The notes under the pieces are model-generated. The model was not told where the DNA came from and did no database searches. It worked only from the letters and a program-made list of their open reading frames with translations. DNA of 64,000 nucleotides from RDYZ01 sp964518905 (GTDB taxonomy: Bacteria; Cyanobacteriota; Cyanobacteriia; Cyanobacteriales; Geitlerinemataceae), in the NCBI GenBank assembly GCA_964518905.1, contig CAZFJL010000027.1, positions 1 through 64,000 of the forward strand. The letters are read 5' to 3'. Of this stretch, positions 8,716-17,959 are shown piece after piece. Within the stretch, counting starts at the first letter, position 1. Every line of letters starts with the position of its first letter. A program made the translations under genes and the position numbers.

Positions 8716-9285
8716 GGGGAAACTTGGCTAGGGTCCGAAGGATGGAAGCGAGAGGGATGAGCAGGCTCGGAGGTTGGGCCGATCGCGCGATCGCGGTATG
8801 CCGTTCAGCAATCCGAGAAAAAACAGTAAATGTTGATGGCATCGTAACCGAACGGAACGGAACATTCGTTGAGTCGAGTTAAGCCGATGAACAGATCCGA
8901 TAGATCTTATGTAGATCTACGAGACTTAACAGTGCCGACGCTTGGATTGATCAAGATGTTTCGCTGGTTATGAGAGATCTTGATGTTACGTTTTGGATTT
9001 TGCGATGGTTTGAAGCGGCGGTGATTTTTGGCAATATCACGTTAGCACGCACACGTTAGCACGCACTTTTGCTTTCCCGATCGTCCGGATGACGGCGATC
9101 TCGGGTGAATCCTCTAGACTGGGTTTGTGGCTGGCGATCGCCAGATGACACGAGCGAATCGCGTTCGCCGGCGATCGCTGCGATCGCCGCTCATTCGGTA
9201 TCCCGATTTCGCCCCATCTCCACATTGTTGCTCGCCCGAGTCCGTCCGTAATTTTCGTAACATCACACAGCTAGCTCCCTTTGCC
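8716..9285. other. Intergenic region between RTX gene and phosphohexomutase
   Basis: No gene. It holds the divergent promoter regions of the flanking genes. A perfect 14-bp tandem duplication (CACGTTAGCACGCA twice) is at 9038-9065. AGATCTTATGTAGATCT around 8910 is a small palindrome. TCTAGACT near 9112 is -10-like for the downstream gene, but no good -35 partner was seen. Confidence 0.4.
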
Positions 9286-10743
9286 ATGACAGGATCTCCC
9301 GCTCCGTTTCACGCTAAACCGATCGTTTTTGGTACCGATGGTTGGCGCGGCGTGATTGCCGCCGAATTCACCTTCGAGCGCGTCGCCCGTGTTGCCCCGA
9401 TCGCTGCGCAAATCCTCAAGGAAACCTACGGCGAATCGACCGGCAGCAACACCATCATTGTTGGCTACGATCGGCGCTTCATGGCCGAAGACTTCGCCCG
9501 CGTGACGGCGGATTCCGTAGCCGCAGCCGGGTTTGATGTGCTGCTGTCGGAGTCGTTCGCCTCGACCCCGGCCTTTAGCTGGGCGGCGAAATACCGCAAT
9601 GCCCTCGGCGCGATCGTCATGACGGCGAGCCACAACCCGGCGAAATATCTGGGTTTAAAAGTGAAAGGCGCATTCGGCGGATCGGCTCCCCCGGAAATCA
9701 CCCAGCAAATCGAGGCGCGACTTGATACAGTTCCCGAGTTAGCCGCGACTCCTGGCACGATCGCCACCTTCGACCCCTGGCCTGAATTTTGCGCCGACCT
9801 GCGAACGAAGGCCAATATTGACGGGATTCGCGCGGCGATCGCCTCGGGCAAGCTGACGGTTTTTGTGGACGTGATGCATGGATCGGCAGCGGGCGGCGTC
9901 GGTAAAATTCTCGACGCGCCGGTGCATGAACTCAACAGCGATCGCGATCCACTATTTGCCGGTGGCGCACCGGAACCGCTCCCGAAATATTTGCCGGATT
10001 TGCTCGCCCAGGTGAAAGCCCACGGCCAGCAAAGTGACGGCCTCACCGTGGGTCTGGTGTTTGATGGCGATGGCGATCGCATTGCAGCGGTAGACGGCCA
10101 GGGCAATTTCCTCAGCTCGCAAATTTTGATCCCGATCCTGTTACAGCATCTCGCCGAACGTCGCGGCCTGCGCGGTGAACTGGTCAAAACCGTAAGCGGC
10201 TCCGACCTGATGCCCCGCATCGCCAAACTCTACGATTTGCCGGTGTTTGAAACGCCTGTCGGTTATAAATACATCGCCGATCGCATGTTAGACGGCGATG
10301 TCTTGCTCGGTGGCGAAGAGTCCGGCGGCATCGGCTATAACACCCACATTCCCGAGCGTGACGCGCTGCTGTCGGCGCTGTATGTGCTCGAAGCCGTCGT
10401 CGAATCGGGTCAGGATTTGGGCGATCTGTATCGATCGCTCCAAGACCGAGCCGATTTTCATTCCAGCTACGATCGCATTGACCTACCGCTTGCAAGCATG
10501 GACGTGCGGGCGAAACTGCTCGATCGGCTCGCGACCGATCCGCCGACGGAAATCGCCGGTCAAGCCGTGACGGAGATGACCAGCCCCGACGGCTATAAAT
10601 TCCGCATGGCCGATGACAGTTGGCTGTTAATTCGCTTTAGCGGTACGGAGCCGGTGTTGCGGCTGTACTGCGAAGCGATGGATCTCGATCGCGTCATGGC
10701 AACGCTGGAATGGGCGCGAATCTGGGCGAATTCGATCGCTTAG
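9286..10743 (+). CDS. Phosphoglucomutase/phosphomannomutase family protein
   Basis: Alpha-D-phosphohexomutase that interconverts hexose 1- and 6-phosphates (or glucosamine phosphates). All four family signatures are present in 485 residues: TASHNP with the phosphoserine, DGDGDR metal-binding loop, GEESGG sugar-binding loop and RFSGTEP phosphate-binding loop. The frame is open for 159 bp upstream, but MTGSPAPFHAKPIVFGTDGWRG is the usual N-terminus, hence ATG 9286. Substrate preference among glucose, mannose and glucosamine phosphates cannot be decided by eye. It converges on the HAD phosphatase gene with a palindrome between. Confidence 0.9.
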   Translation: MTGSPAPFHAKPIVFGTDGWRGVIAAEFTFERVARVAPIAAQILKETYGESTGSNTIIVGYDRRFMAEDFARVTADSVAAAGFDVLLSESFASTPAFSWAAKYRNALGAIVMTASHNPAKYLGLKVKGAFGGSAPPEITQQIEARLDTVPELAATPGTIATFDPWPEFCADLRTKANIDGIRAAIASGKLTVFVDVMHGSAAGGVGKILDAPVHELNSDRDPLFAGGAPEPLPKYLPDLLAQVKAHGQQSDGLTVGLVFDGDGDRIAAVDGQGNFLSSQILIPILLQHLAERRGLRGELVKTVSGSDLMPRIAKLYDLPVFETPVGYKYIADRMLDGDVLLGGEESGGIGYNTHIPERDALLSALYVLEAVVESGQDLGDLYRSLQDRADFHSSYDRIDLPLASMDVRAKLLDRLATDPPTEIAGQAVTEMTSPDGYKFRMADDSWLLIRFSGTEPVLRLYCEAMDLDRVMATLEWARIWANSIA

Positions 10744-10753
10744 AGTTTTGTAG

Positions 10754-10770
10754 GGTGGGCATTGCCCACC
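10754..10770. terminator. Palindrome GGTGGGC-ATT-GCCCACC
   Basis: A perfect 7-bp GC-rich stem lies just after the phosphohexomutase stop, between two convergent genes. The same palindrome is found at 20445-20461 between chlD and gltS. It is a dispersed cyanobacterial repeat and plausibly a bidirectional terminator. Confidence 0.55.
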
Positions 10771-10897
10771 ATCAGGGATACTGATGTCTAACCCCTCTCA
10801 CGTGCGTCCCAGCCGTAAAAACGCGCAAAAAGACCGGTAAGTCGGCAAGAGTGGCGTAGTTTATAACCCGCTCATGGGGTTTCATCATTACGGCCAG

Positions 10898-11731
10898 CTA
10901 CACCGATAGCCCGAGATCGTCCAAAATGGCCTCGGTCGCATCGGCCCAGCCCGCGCTCCCGTGCTGTTTGGCGATCGGCCAATCGCGATCGGCCAAACCC
11001 GGATGGGGTAAACCCGTCTTCGCGGGAATGATGATCGGCTGTGAAACCACGTCCAACATTTCCAGATCGTTGGGACTGTTGCCGAGACCAATAATCGCGA
11101 GGTCTTCGGCGGGCGATCGATACAGATCAATCAAAGTTTTGACGGCGATCCCTTTGCCCGATCGCGGATCGATCGCATGGGAAAAGCGATCGCCAACCAC
11201 GACCCGAAACCCCAGAGAATCCGCCGCCGCTGCAATGGCATCGCCGCTCACACTAGACGGAACCATAAACGGCTCGGTGAAGTCACGGGTTTGGGCGCGT
11301 TTCGCGTCCTCGATCGCTAGTCCAGTAATACCATACAAATCCTCGGGTTTAAGATCGCCAAAACCGCATAGCGTCACGCCTAACTTGCGTCCCAATCTCG
11401 CCACCCGATCACGAGCTTCGCGATAACTGCTGCCCAACTGCACGACCCGATAGCCATCGATCCGCAAATCGGTATCCAGCGGAAAGCGATCGTCCTCCGC
11501 CTCAATAAAAATCCCGCTCCCGTTTTCAACCACAAACGGATCGCGGAGTCCGATCGCCGATCGCAAAAGTTCAACCTCCGCGCGGGTTTTGCTGGTTACG
11601 GGAATCACCGGCACACCGAGCGCTTTGAGGCGTTCTAGCACGGGGATCGCGGCATCGTAGCGATAGTCGTGTGCGTTCAGCAGCGTGCCATCGAGATCAG
11701 TAAAGACAATCGCGGGAGCCGTAGTCGTCAT
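10898..11731 (-). CDS. mpgP: HAD-IIB hydrolase, mannosyl-3-phosphoglycerate phosphatase-like
   Basis: Predicted phosphatase of the mannosyl-3-phosphoglycerate phosphatase (YedP/MpgP) family, which produces mannosylglycerate, a compatible solute. Of 277 residues, motif I is VFTDLDGTLL (about 9-18), motif II includes PVTSKTR, and the conserved IGLGNSPNDLEML is motif IV. The sequences FVVENGSGIF and RTAEV-like segments also fit MpgP. The chosen ATG at 11731 puts the nucleophile Asp near residue 12; an in-frame ATG 33 bp upstream is possible. No mannosyl-3-phosphoglycerate synthase is in the window, so the physiological substrate (mannosyl- or glucosyl-phosphoglycerate) is uncertain. Confidence 0.8.
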   Translation of the reverse strand: MTTTAPAIVFTDLDGTLLNAHDYRYDAAIPVLERLKALGVPVIPVTSKTRAEVELLRSAIGLRDPFVVENGSGIFIEAEDDRFPLDTDLRIDGYRVVQLGSSYREARDRVARLGRKLGVTLCGFGDLKPEDLYGITGLAIEDAKRAQTRDFTEPFMVPSSVSGDAIAAAADSLGFRVVVGDRFSHAIDPRSGKGIAVKTLIDLYRSPAEDLAIIGLGNSPNDLEMLDVVSQPIIIPAKTGLPHPGLADRDWPIAKQHGSAGWADATEAILDDLGLSV

Positions 11732-11873
11732 GGGAGATTGGGGCAAGAGGACATCAAGCATCACTCTCAATCTAACAAGTGGATCGGCTGGCACGTCCTT
11801 AAAAATTGTAAAAGTTTGAGATCGCAACAGATGGAGAGGGTCGTCCTCTCGCCTGTGTGCCAAGCCTGTAATA

Positions 11874-12647
11874 TCAGCGATCGCGATTGATCCCCGTTTG
11901 GGCGTCGTAGCGTCGCGCCGTGTCGAAAATCTCCCGACTGCGATCGTCTCCAACCCAGCGCCAGTGCCACGGCTCATAGCTGACACAGGCGTGATTTGGC
12001 GGAAACGACAGCTCAAACCCGAAGCTGGCCGCATTGGCAGCTAACCAGCGACCGGCATCGGTGGAGGCAAAACCGACGTTGAAATCCGCCCAGGTCGCAA
12101 ATTGATCGCCGATGTCGATCGTGTAGCCTGTGTGGTGTTCGCTGTGGCCGGGGGGCGCGGAAACGAGGGCGCGTTCGGCGAGTGTTTGACCGCGATCGGC
12201 AGCAACCCCGTAGAACAGATCGGTCTGAATTGCGACGCTCCGAAATCCTGACAGCGGCACAAGACTGACGCCATCGCTAGCGGCAGCACGGCGCAACTGT
12301 TCAAAACTTGCGGCAGCTTCGCGATGCATCGAGATGCCATACCCGACGGACACGAGATCGGCGCGATCGGCTTCGGTATATGGCAGGTGACCATAAAAAG
12401 ACGTGTCTGAAGTGACGGAGCAGTCCAGTTCCGGCAGCTCAGACGTGGGTAGGACAGGGGCGGGCTGGGGCAGATCGGGCAAGATGGGAATGCTCAGACG
12501 ACTCGGGATCGCTCCGGCGGGAAGCGCGATCGTCAAGCTCATCAAAATATAGCTTGCAATCCAACTTGCTCCTCCGCAGCGGCCTAGCCTCTGATATTGC
12601 GATGTGCGGGAGCCATGCTGCACCACAAACAAGACTGAGCGAAGCAT
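11874..12647 (-). CDS. M15 family D-alanyl-D-alanine carboxypeptidase (VanY/DacB type)
   Basis: Predicted zinc D,D-carboxypeptidase trimming peptidoglycan stem peptides. Of 257 residues, a hydrophobic segment at about 32-47 (SYILMSLTIALPAGAI) looks like a signal peptide or anchor. The M15B motifs are present: SEHHTGYTIDIGD (zinc His and Asp) and EPWHWRW (catalytic Glu, zinc His), plus the upstream SGFRS. ATG 12647 lies two bases past the cdaA stop, so translation is probably coupled to the c-di-AMP synthase; a TTG two codons earlier would overlap cdaA. Confidence 0.87.
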   Translation of the reverse strand: MLRSVLFVVQHGSRTSQYQRLGRCGGASWIASYILMSLTIALPAGAIPSRLSIPILPDLPQPAPVLPTSELPELDCSVTSDTSFYGHLPYTEADRADLVSVGYGISMHREAAASFEQLRRAAASDGVSLVPLSGFRSVAIQTDLFYGVAADRGQTLAERALVSAPPGHSEHHTGYTIDIGDQFATWADFNVGFASTDAGRWLAANAASFGFELSFPPNHACVSYEPWHWRWVGDDRSREIFDTARRYDAQTGINRDR

Positions 12648-12649
12648 GG

Positions 12650-13594
12650 TCAATCCTCTTTTTTATCTACATTTTCAATTGCGGGCGATCGTTCCCACAG
12701 TTTAGCGATCGCGCTAAAGCCACCAAAAGCGAGCTTCTTGCCGAGCTGACGTAAGCGTGGTGTTGCGGCTTCACTTTCTACACTGACGGTGAAGCGTTCC
12801 TCTAGGATTTCGCGCAGGGTCGTGCTGGTTAACGGGCGATTGAGCACGCCGCGTTCCGCGACCGAGATCGATCCCGTCTCTTCTGAGACCACGATGCAGA
12901 TGCATTTCGGAATGCGTTCCGTGATGCCCATTGCGGCGCGGTGGCGCGTGCCAAGCTGACGGGAGGCGGTGCGATCGGACAGCGGCAAGATCGATCCCGC
13001 CGAAATCACCCGCGAATCGCGAATCCACACCGCGCCATCATGCAGGGGCGTCGAGGTTTGAAAAATCGTCTGTAACAGTTCGCGCGAGACGTCCGCGTTC
13101 AGCTTGATGCCAGGAACGGAGAGATCGCGTTCGTCGATCGGGCGATCGGTTTCCAGCAGCAGTAACGCGCCCGTGCGGTTTTGCGAAAGCTTGCGGACGG
13201 CTTCGACGATTTCGTCCAGTGTCGAATTCGACTGTTCGCGTCGCGGCGTCGCAGGCTGGAATAGGGCTTGAAAATCACCGCGTCCCAGACGTTCGAGAAA
13301 CTGTCGCGTTTCCGACTGAAGCGCGATCGCGAAACTGACCGAGGCCACGATCGAGACCTTGTCGAGCAGTAAATACAAAAACGTTAAATTCAAGGCATGG
13401 CTGACCGCCGAAGCGAGCACACACAGCGCCAAACCCTGCACCATCCAGACGGTGCGTCGCTCGGTCGCAACGACCGTCAACGTGTATACCAGCCCCAGAA
13501 CAAGGCTAATATCGATGGCGGTTCCAAGGTGCTGCCCGAGGCGCGTAACAAGGACGTGATGCCATAGCTGGGTCAACGATTGCACAGACACCAT
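12650..13594 (-). CDS. cdaA: Diadenylate cyclase
   Basis: Makes the second messenger c-di-AMP from two ATP, controlling potassium and osmotic balance and cell-wall homeostasis. Of 314 residues, three N-terminal transmembrane helices (about 20-95) are followed by a DAC (DisA_N) domain with the catalytic DGA (LHDGAVWI, about 187-194) and RHR (GTRHRAAMGI, about 213). The C-terminus adds about 50 basic residues beyond the usual domain. It lies downstream of lysA on the same strand, a pairing seen in other cyanobacteria, and directly upstream of a peptidoglycan carboxypeptidase. Confidence 0.93.
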   Translation of the reverse strand: MVSVQSLTQLWHHVLVTRLGQHLGTAIDISLVLGLVYTLTVVATERRTVWMVQGLALCVLASAVSHALNLTFLYLLLDKVSIVASVSFAIALQSETRQFLERLGRGDFQALFQPATPRREQSNSTLDEIVEAVRKLSQNRTGALLLLETDRPIDERDLSVPGIKLNADVSRELLQTIFQTSTPLHDGAVWIRDSRVISAGSILPLSDRTASRQLGTRHRAAMGITERIPKCICIVVSEETGSISVAERGVLNRPLTSTTLREILEERFTVSVESEAATPRLRQLGKKLAFGGFSAIAKLWERSPAIENVDKKED

Positions 13595-13648
13595 CAGAGC
13601 CTGGGTTCTCCTAGAAAATTGCGGGACGGTTGAGCCAGATGAAGCGTC

Positions 13649-15076
13649 TTAAGCCAGTAGGCGAGTCGGCAAACGATCGAAGCGCATTAGATCTTCGTTC
13701 GTCTCGCGAGCGATGATGACATTTGCTTCGCCATCGTTGACCAAAACCGCCGCCGGACGGGCAATGCGATTGTAGTTAGACGCCATGCTGTAGTTATACG
13801 CGCCGGTGGCCATCACAATCAGGATATCGCCCGGTTGGGTGCTGGCGATCTGCGCGTCTTTAATCACCACATCGCCCGATTCGCAGTGTTTCCCGGCGAT
13901 CGTCACGGTTTCGCCTGCCGGTGCGCTCATTTTGTTCGCGACGGCTGCACGATAAACCGATTGGTAAGTGATTGGGCGCGGATTGTCGGACATGCCGCCA
14001 TCGACGGTGATGTAGTGGCGCATTCCGGGGATGTCTTTTTGGGAACCGACGGTGTAGGCCGTGATACAGGAGGAACCGATCAGCGATCGACCTGGTTCGC
14101 ACATCAGGCGGGGCAACTCGTCAAGACCCGCAGCTTGGCAGGCGGCCTGCATCGACGCAGCTACGGTTTTGACCCAAGCGTTGATGCTCGGCGGATCGTC
14201 ATGTTCGGTGTAGCGAATCCCGAGGCCGCCGCCGACGTTGAGCGTATTGACGGGTAAGCCGTGCTCACGCGCCAGTTTTAACCAGCCGACCATGACGTGC
14301 GGTAGGTCAACGTGGGGCTGGGTCTCGAAGATTTGCGAGCCGATGTGAGCATGGAGACCGGTACAGGTCAGGCTCGGGGTTTTCGAGAGAAATTCAAACA
14401 CCGCGCCCATGCGATCGGGATCGAAGCCAAATTTGCTATCGATGTGGCCGGTTTGGATGTATTCGTGGGTGTGGCATTCGATGCCGGGGGTGAAGCGCAC
14501 CATGACGGGGAGCGGTTCGGGGCGATCGACGGTCAAGCTCGCAAGGGTTTCGAGTTCGAGCCAGTTATCGACGATGACGGTGACGCCAGCCGCGATCGCC
14601 TGTTCGAGTTCCGCGCGGGATTTGTTGTTGCCGTGAAAGACGATGCGATCGGGGCTGACTCCGGCGGTCAGCGAAGTTTGCAGCTCGCAGCCGCTGACCA
14701 CATCGGTTCCGAGCCCTTCGCTGGCAACGATCGCCGCCACAGCTTTACAGCTCCACGCCTTCGAGGCAAATACGGCCAGGGCTTCACCGGGGTAGTGCTG
14801 GGCGAGGGCGTCACGGTAATGACGGCAGGCGCTGCGTAAACCTTGCTCATCGAGAATATACAGCGGCGAACCGAAGCGCTGAACCAGTTCGAGCACATCG
14901 CAGCCACCGATTTCGAGGTGGTCGGATTCGTTCACACGAGCCGAGATCGGGAGCAGTTCTTGGTTGGGCGATCGTTCGGAGAGCGGGCGATCGCTGGTGA
15001 TCACGTAGCGTTGTCCAGAGGTATCAGGCGAATTGTAGGTTTCGGTCGGAGAAGCGATCGGGGAGGTAGCAACCAT
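13649..15076 (-). CDS. lysA: Diaminopimelate decarboxylase
   Basis: PLP enzyme that converts meso-diaminopimelate to L-lysine, the last step of lysine synthesis. Of 475 residues: FASK with the PLP lysine at about 106, HAHIGSQIF, NVGGGLGIRY, CEPGR and the C-terminal GAYNYSMASNYN. An N-terminal extension of about 55 residues precedes the barrel, as is usual in cyanobacterial LysA. ATG 15076 was preferred to the upstream in-frame ATG because the residues between resemble non-coding DNA. First gene of lysA-cdaA-carboxypeptidase on the minus strand. Confidence 0.95.
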   Translation of the reverse strand: MVATSPIASPTETYNSPDTSGQRYVITSDRPLSERSPNQELLPISARVNESDHLEIGGCDVLELVQRFGSPLYILDEQGLRSACRHYRDALAQHYPGEALAVFASKAWSCKAVAAIVASEGLGTDVVSGCELQTSLTAGVSPDRIVFHGNNKSRAELEQAIAAGVTVIVDNWLELETLASLTVDRPEPLPVMVRFTPGIECHTHEYIQTGHIDSKFGFDPDRMGAVFEFLSKTPSLTCTGLHAHIGSQIFETQPHVDLPHVMVGWLKLAREHGLPVNTLNVGGGLGIRYTEHDDPPSINAWVKTVAASMQAACQAAGLDELPRLMCEPGRSLIGSSCITAYTVGSQKDIPGMRHYITVDGGMSDNPRPITYQSVYRAAVANKMSAPAGETVTIAGKHCESGDVVIKDAQIASTQPGDILIVMATGAYNYSMASNYNRIARPAAVLVNDGEANVIIARETNEDLMRFDRLPTRLLA

Positions 15077-15383
15077 TATGGGTTCGGGATGGATCGAGCG
15101 TCGGGCTCGCGGGTGGGTAAAACCTAGTCTACAATCCATGTCTGTGTTTTTTGCGTGGCGTGTCGCTGCATTCAATCTGAGCGTGGTGGTCGTGTGTCCT
15201 GGGGGGCTTAAACAGGACGAAACCGGCGATAACCTTCCCTTAATAGTGCTGTTGTCGCTCGTCCTTACAATTATTGATGAGTACGTCGGCTTCGTTTCGT
15301 GCTATCAGAGCGAAATAAGGCTGAATAGTTGAAAGTATCACCTGATTTGCCTCCCATCCCAGCCCGCCAGGGTACGTCCTCTT
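15077..15383. other. Divergent intergenic region lysA / rimI
   Basis: About 307 bp without a gene. It must hold the promoters of lysA (minus) and rimI (plus). A TAGACT -10-like hexamer for the lysA direction occurs near 15127. No operator or riboswitch consensus was recognised; in particular no lysine-riboswitch core was seen. Confidence 0.35.
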
Positions 15384-16070
15384 ATGTTCGATTCCCGATC
15401 ACCATCCCTACGGTCTAAGCCTTCGTCATCGGCTCCGATCGCCCCAAATCAATCGCTCCAGTTTGTCCCCGCCACGATCGCCGATCTCGATCAGCTTGTA
15501 GACCTCGATCGCCAGTGCTTCGGCCAGCTCTGGAGTCGCGAGACCTATGCCCGCGAAATCGACAGCCCCAATAGCGAAATCTTGCTGCTACAAACGGCGA
15601 GGAACAGCGATCGATCCACCGATCGATCCACCGATCAATCCATCACTCATCGCTCTGACGTACCGGCTGATGGACCGATCACGATCGGCTACGGTTGTGT
15701 CTGGGCGATCCTCGATGAAGCCCACATCACGATCCTGGGCGTTAACCCTCAATATCGCCGTCAGGGATTGGGGGAAGTGATCCTGTACGGTCTGTTCGTC
15801 GCGGCGTATCAGCGCGGTCTAACCCGCGCCACGCTGGAAGTGAGCAGCCAAAATCACGCCGCGATCGCGCTCTATGAAAAAATTGGCTTTCAACAGGCCG
15901 GTTGTCGTAAGGGCTATTACCCCAATGGTGACGATGCGGCCATTCTTTGGAAAAGTGGATTACAGCATCCGCAGTTCGAGCGTGATTTGGGGGACTGGGA
16001 GTTCCGACTGTGCGACAAAACGGCGCGATCGGGCTGGACACTGACCACCGCCAACTTAGAATCACCGTAA
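15384..16070 (+). CDS. rimI: Ribosomal-protein-S18-alanine N-acetyltransferase
   Basis: GNAT-family acetyltransferase, by homology acting on the N-terminus of ribosomal protein S18. Of 228 residues, the core opens FVPATIADLDQLVDLDRQCFG, the acetyl-CoA loop is VNPQYRRQGLGEVIL (R/QxxGxG/A), followed by ATLEVSSQNHAAIALYEKIGFQQAGCRKGYYPNGDDAAIL, which is RimI-typical. Residues about 72-95 are a low-complexity insert (RSTDRSTDQSITHRS) encoded by a GATCGATCC-rich tandem repeat, making the protein longer than the usual 150-180 residues. Confidence 0.87.
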   Translation: MFDSRSPSLRSKPSSSAPIAPNQSLQFVPATIADLDQLVDLDRQCFGQLWSRETYAREIDSPNSEILLLQTARNSDRSTDRSTDQSITHRSDVPADGPITIGYGCVWAILDEAHITILGVNPQYRRQGLGEVILYGLFVAAYQRGLTRATLEVSSQNHAAIALYEKIGFQQAGCRKGYYPNGDDAAILWKSGLQHPQFERDLGDWEFRLCDKTARSGWTLTTANLESP

Positions 16071-16091
16071 TATTTGAAATCAGAACCTGAA

Positions 16092-16130
16092 TCTGAACTT
16101 AAATCTGAACTTCAGTCTGAACTTCAGTCT
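16092..16130. repeat. 12-bp tandem repeat upstream of the FkbM gene
   Basis: Three consecutive 12-mers, TCTGAACTTAAA then TCTGAACTTCAG twice, plus a partial fourth unit. It lies in the 164-bp gap between rimI and the repeat-FkbM gene. No function can be assigned. Confidence 0.75.
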
Positions 16131-16234
16131 AAAAACGTTTCCGGTCTTGATGCCCGTTGACCTGAAACCGTTTTTTCCGTTTCTCCACGGATCTCCACTT
16201 TGTATCGCTCCCCCACTTGATTTGATCGCCACTC

Positions 16235-17920
16235 ATGACCCCTGAAAAGAGTTCCTCCCCTATCGATTTTTACTTCAATTACCTTGAGGACATCTGCCCC
16301 ACGATCGTCCGTCAAGAATTTGAAGCCGCAATCACCCGATCCGTTCAGGATGTGTGCTGGGACGATCCCAAGATTGCGCTTGATCTGAATAACTTTGCGG
16401 TTATTGCGCTGATTGAGGCTGAAAACACCCAGGATGATAGCGAGCGAAAAATGCTGCTTAACTTGGCGATCGAAGCTCTCAGCACAGGATTTCAGGAACA
16501 TCAGCATCCCCTCTGTGCGGCTCACCTAGCACTGGCGCTTTACCTAACGGGAGAAAGCAATGACGCGGAAGAGCTGGCCTATACAGCGTTTGTGGATGTT
16601 ATCCAAGCCGCCTATTACGCACCAGAAGATCCCGGCGAGCCGATCGGCCTGGTCTATTGGCCGCCTCTATTCGATCGTGCCTTACGCGAAGCGACGATCA
16701 GCGAGCTGTTTCGCGCCACTTCTGCTCACCGTCAGGCGCTTCTGTTTCTGGCCAAAACTCTCGTTATTACCCAGCCCGTTTTTTACAATTCCCACGGATT
16801 GCGCTGGCTTGAACTTGCGTCGGGGCTATTTCCCGATGCACCCCGCACCAATCTCGCCCTCGGCATCTCCAAGCTACAAAATCGACAGGCTGAAGGTCTG
16901 CTGTACCTACACCGCGCCCAGCAATCCGATCCCGCCGCGCCGGAGGTTTTGCAGGCACTATCTTTGGCCTATCGCGATCGCGGCGACCTCAAAAACGCTG
17001 ACCTCTGGAAGACGATCGCCTGTGCCTGTCAGCTCCCCGCAGTAGACCCCCCTGCCGAATGGCGCTGGACTGAGATGGATCTCGATAGCCCGCTAACCTA
17101 CGTGAAATACGATCACTTTGCTCTGGCGGTTGAACCCAGCTTCAAAAGTATCGTGACCAGCGTCTTGCTGGCGCAGGGCGATTGGTTTGAGCGCGAAATG
17201 GAATTTTGGCGGACTTGGCTCAAACCGGGTATGACGGTTCTTGATATCGGCGCAAATGTCGGTGTCTACACCTTTAGCGCGGCCCAGCAGGTCGGGGCTC
17301 AGGGACGCGTGATTGCGATCGAGCCCTACGCGCCCTGTGTCAACTGCCTCAATGAAACGAAGCAGCTCAATCAATTTGACTGTGTGAAAATTTATCAAGG
17401 TGCGGCCAGCTCCCGCTCTGGCATGGCTTCGCTGCAAATTTACCCCGCAAGCGAACTCAACGAAATCATTCCGGACAGCGATACCAATTCGGCACACGTC
17501 CAAAGTGTCAATTGCATCACCCTCGATGAGCTGATGTTCCGCGAAGATCTTTCGCGCGTCGATTTTATTAAGCTCGATGCTGAGGGTCATGAGCTGGATA
17601 TTTTGGCGGGTGCAAGCAAAATGATTGCTGTGTTTCAGCCGACGATTCTTTACGAAAATATCGCGGGATCGAAGGGCAGCAATCTGGCCGTTGCGAACAC
17701 TCTGCGCGCGATCGGCTATCAGCTCCATCGCTATCAGCCCTACCTGAAAGAACTGATGCCGCTCAATTCCAATGACGAGCTGCGGGGGTTGCTGAACGTG
17801 ATCGCCATTCATCCAAGTCAATATGAGACTGTTCTTGCCTTGGGCTATTCCGATGCCGACCTTGCTGATGAGTCAGCGCTCGCGGAGCTCTTGATGATGT
17901 CTGATACCGGTGACATCTAA
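16235..17920 (+). CDS. FkbM family methyltransferase with helical-repeat N-terminus
   Basis: Predicted SAM-dependent O-methyltransferase, possibly acting on a cell-surface glycan or secondary metabolite. The C-terminal half of 561 residues is an FkbM domain: LKPGMTVLDIGANVGVYT (motif I, about 330-347), VIAIEPYAPC, then VDFIKLDAEGHELDIL and the family-typical PTILYEN. The N-terminal 280 residues are all-alpha with TPR/SEL-like helix pairs (AHLALALYLTGESNDAEELAYTAF, RTNLALGISKLQNRQ). Such TPR-FkbM fusions occur in cyanobacteria and usually sit in glycan clusters; here no such cluster is adjacent. Confidence 0.85.
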   Translation: MTPEKSSSPIDFYFNYLEDICPTIVRQEFEAAITRSVQDVCWDDPKIALDLNNFAVIALIEAENTQDDSERKMLLNLAIEALSTGFQEHQHPLCAAHLALALYLTGESNDAEELAYTAFVDVIQAAYYAPEDPGEPIGLVYWPPLFDRALREATISELFRATSAHRQALLFLAKTLVITQPVFYNSHGLRWLELASGLFPDAPRTNLALGISKLQNRQAEGLLYLHRAQQSDPAAPEVLQALSLAYRDRGDLKNADLWKTIACACQLPAVDPPAEWRWTEMDLDSPLTYVKYDHFALAVEPSFKSIVTSVLLAQGDWFEREMEFWRTWLKPGMTVLDIGANVGVYTFSAAQQVGAQGRVIAIEPYAPCVNCLNETKQLNQFDCVKIYQGAASSRSGMASLQIYPASELNEIIPDSDTNSAHVQSVNCITLDELMFREDLSRVDFIKLDAEGHELDILAGASKMIAVFQPTILYENIAGSKGSNLAVANTLRAIGYQLHRYQPYLKELMPLNSNDELRGLLNVIAIHPSQYETVLALGYSDADLADESALAELLMMSDTGDI

Positions 17921-17959
17921 CGATTGATCGCTGGATCAGAGATGACTCCGACCTACGTC

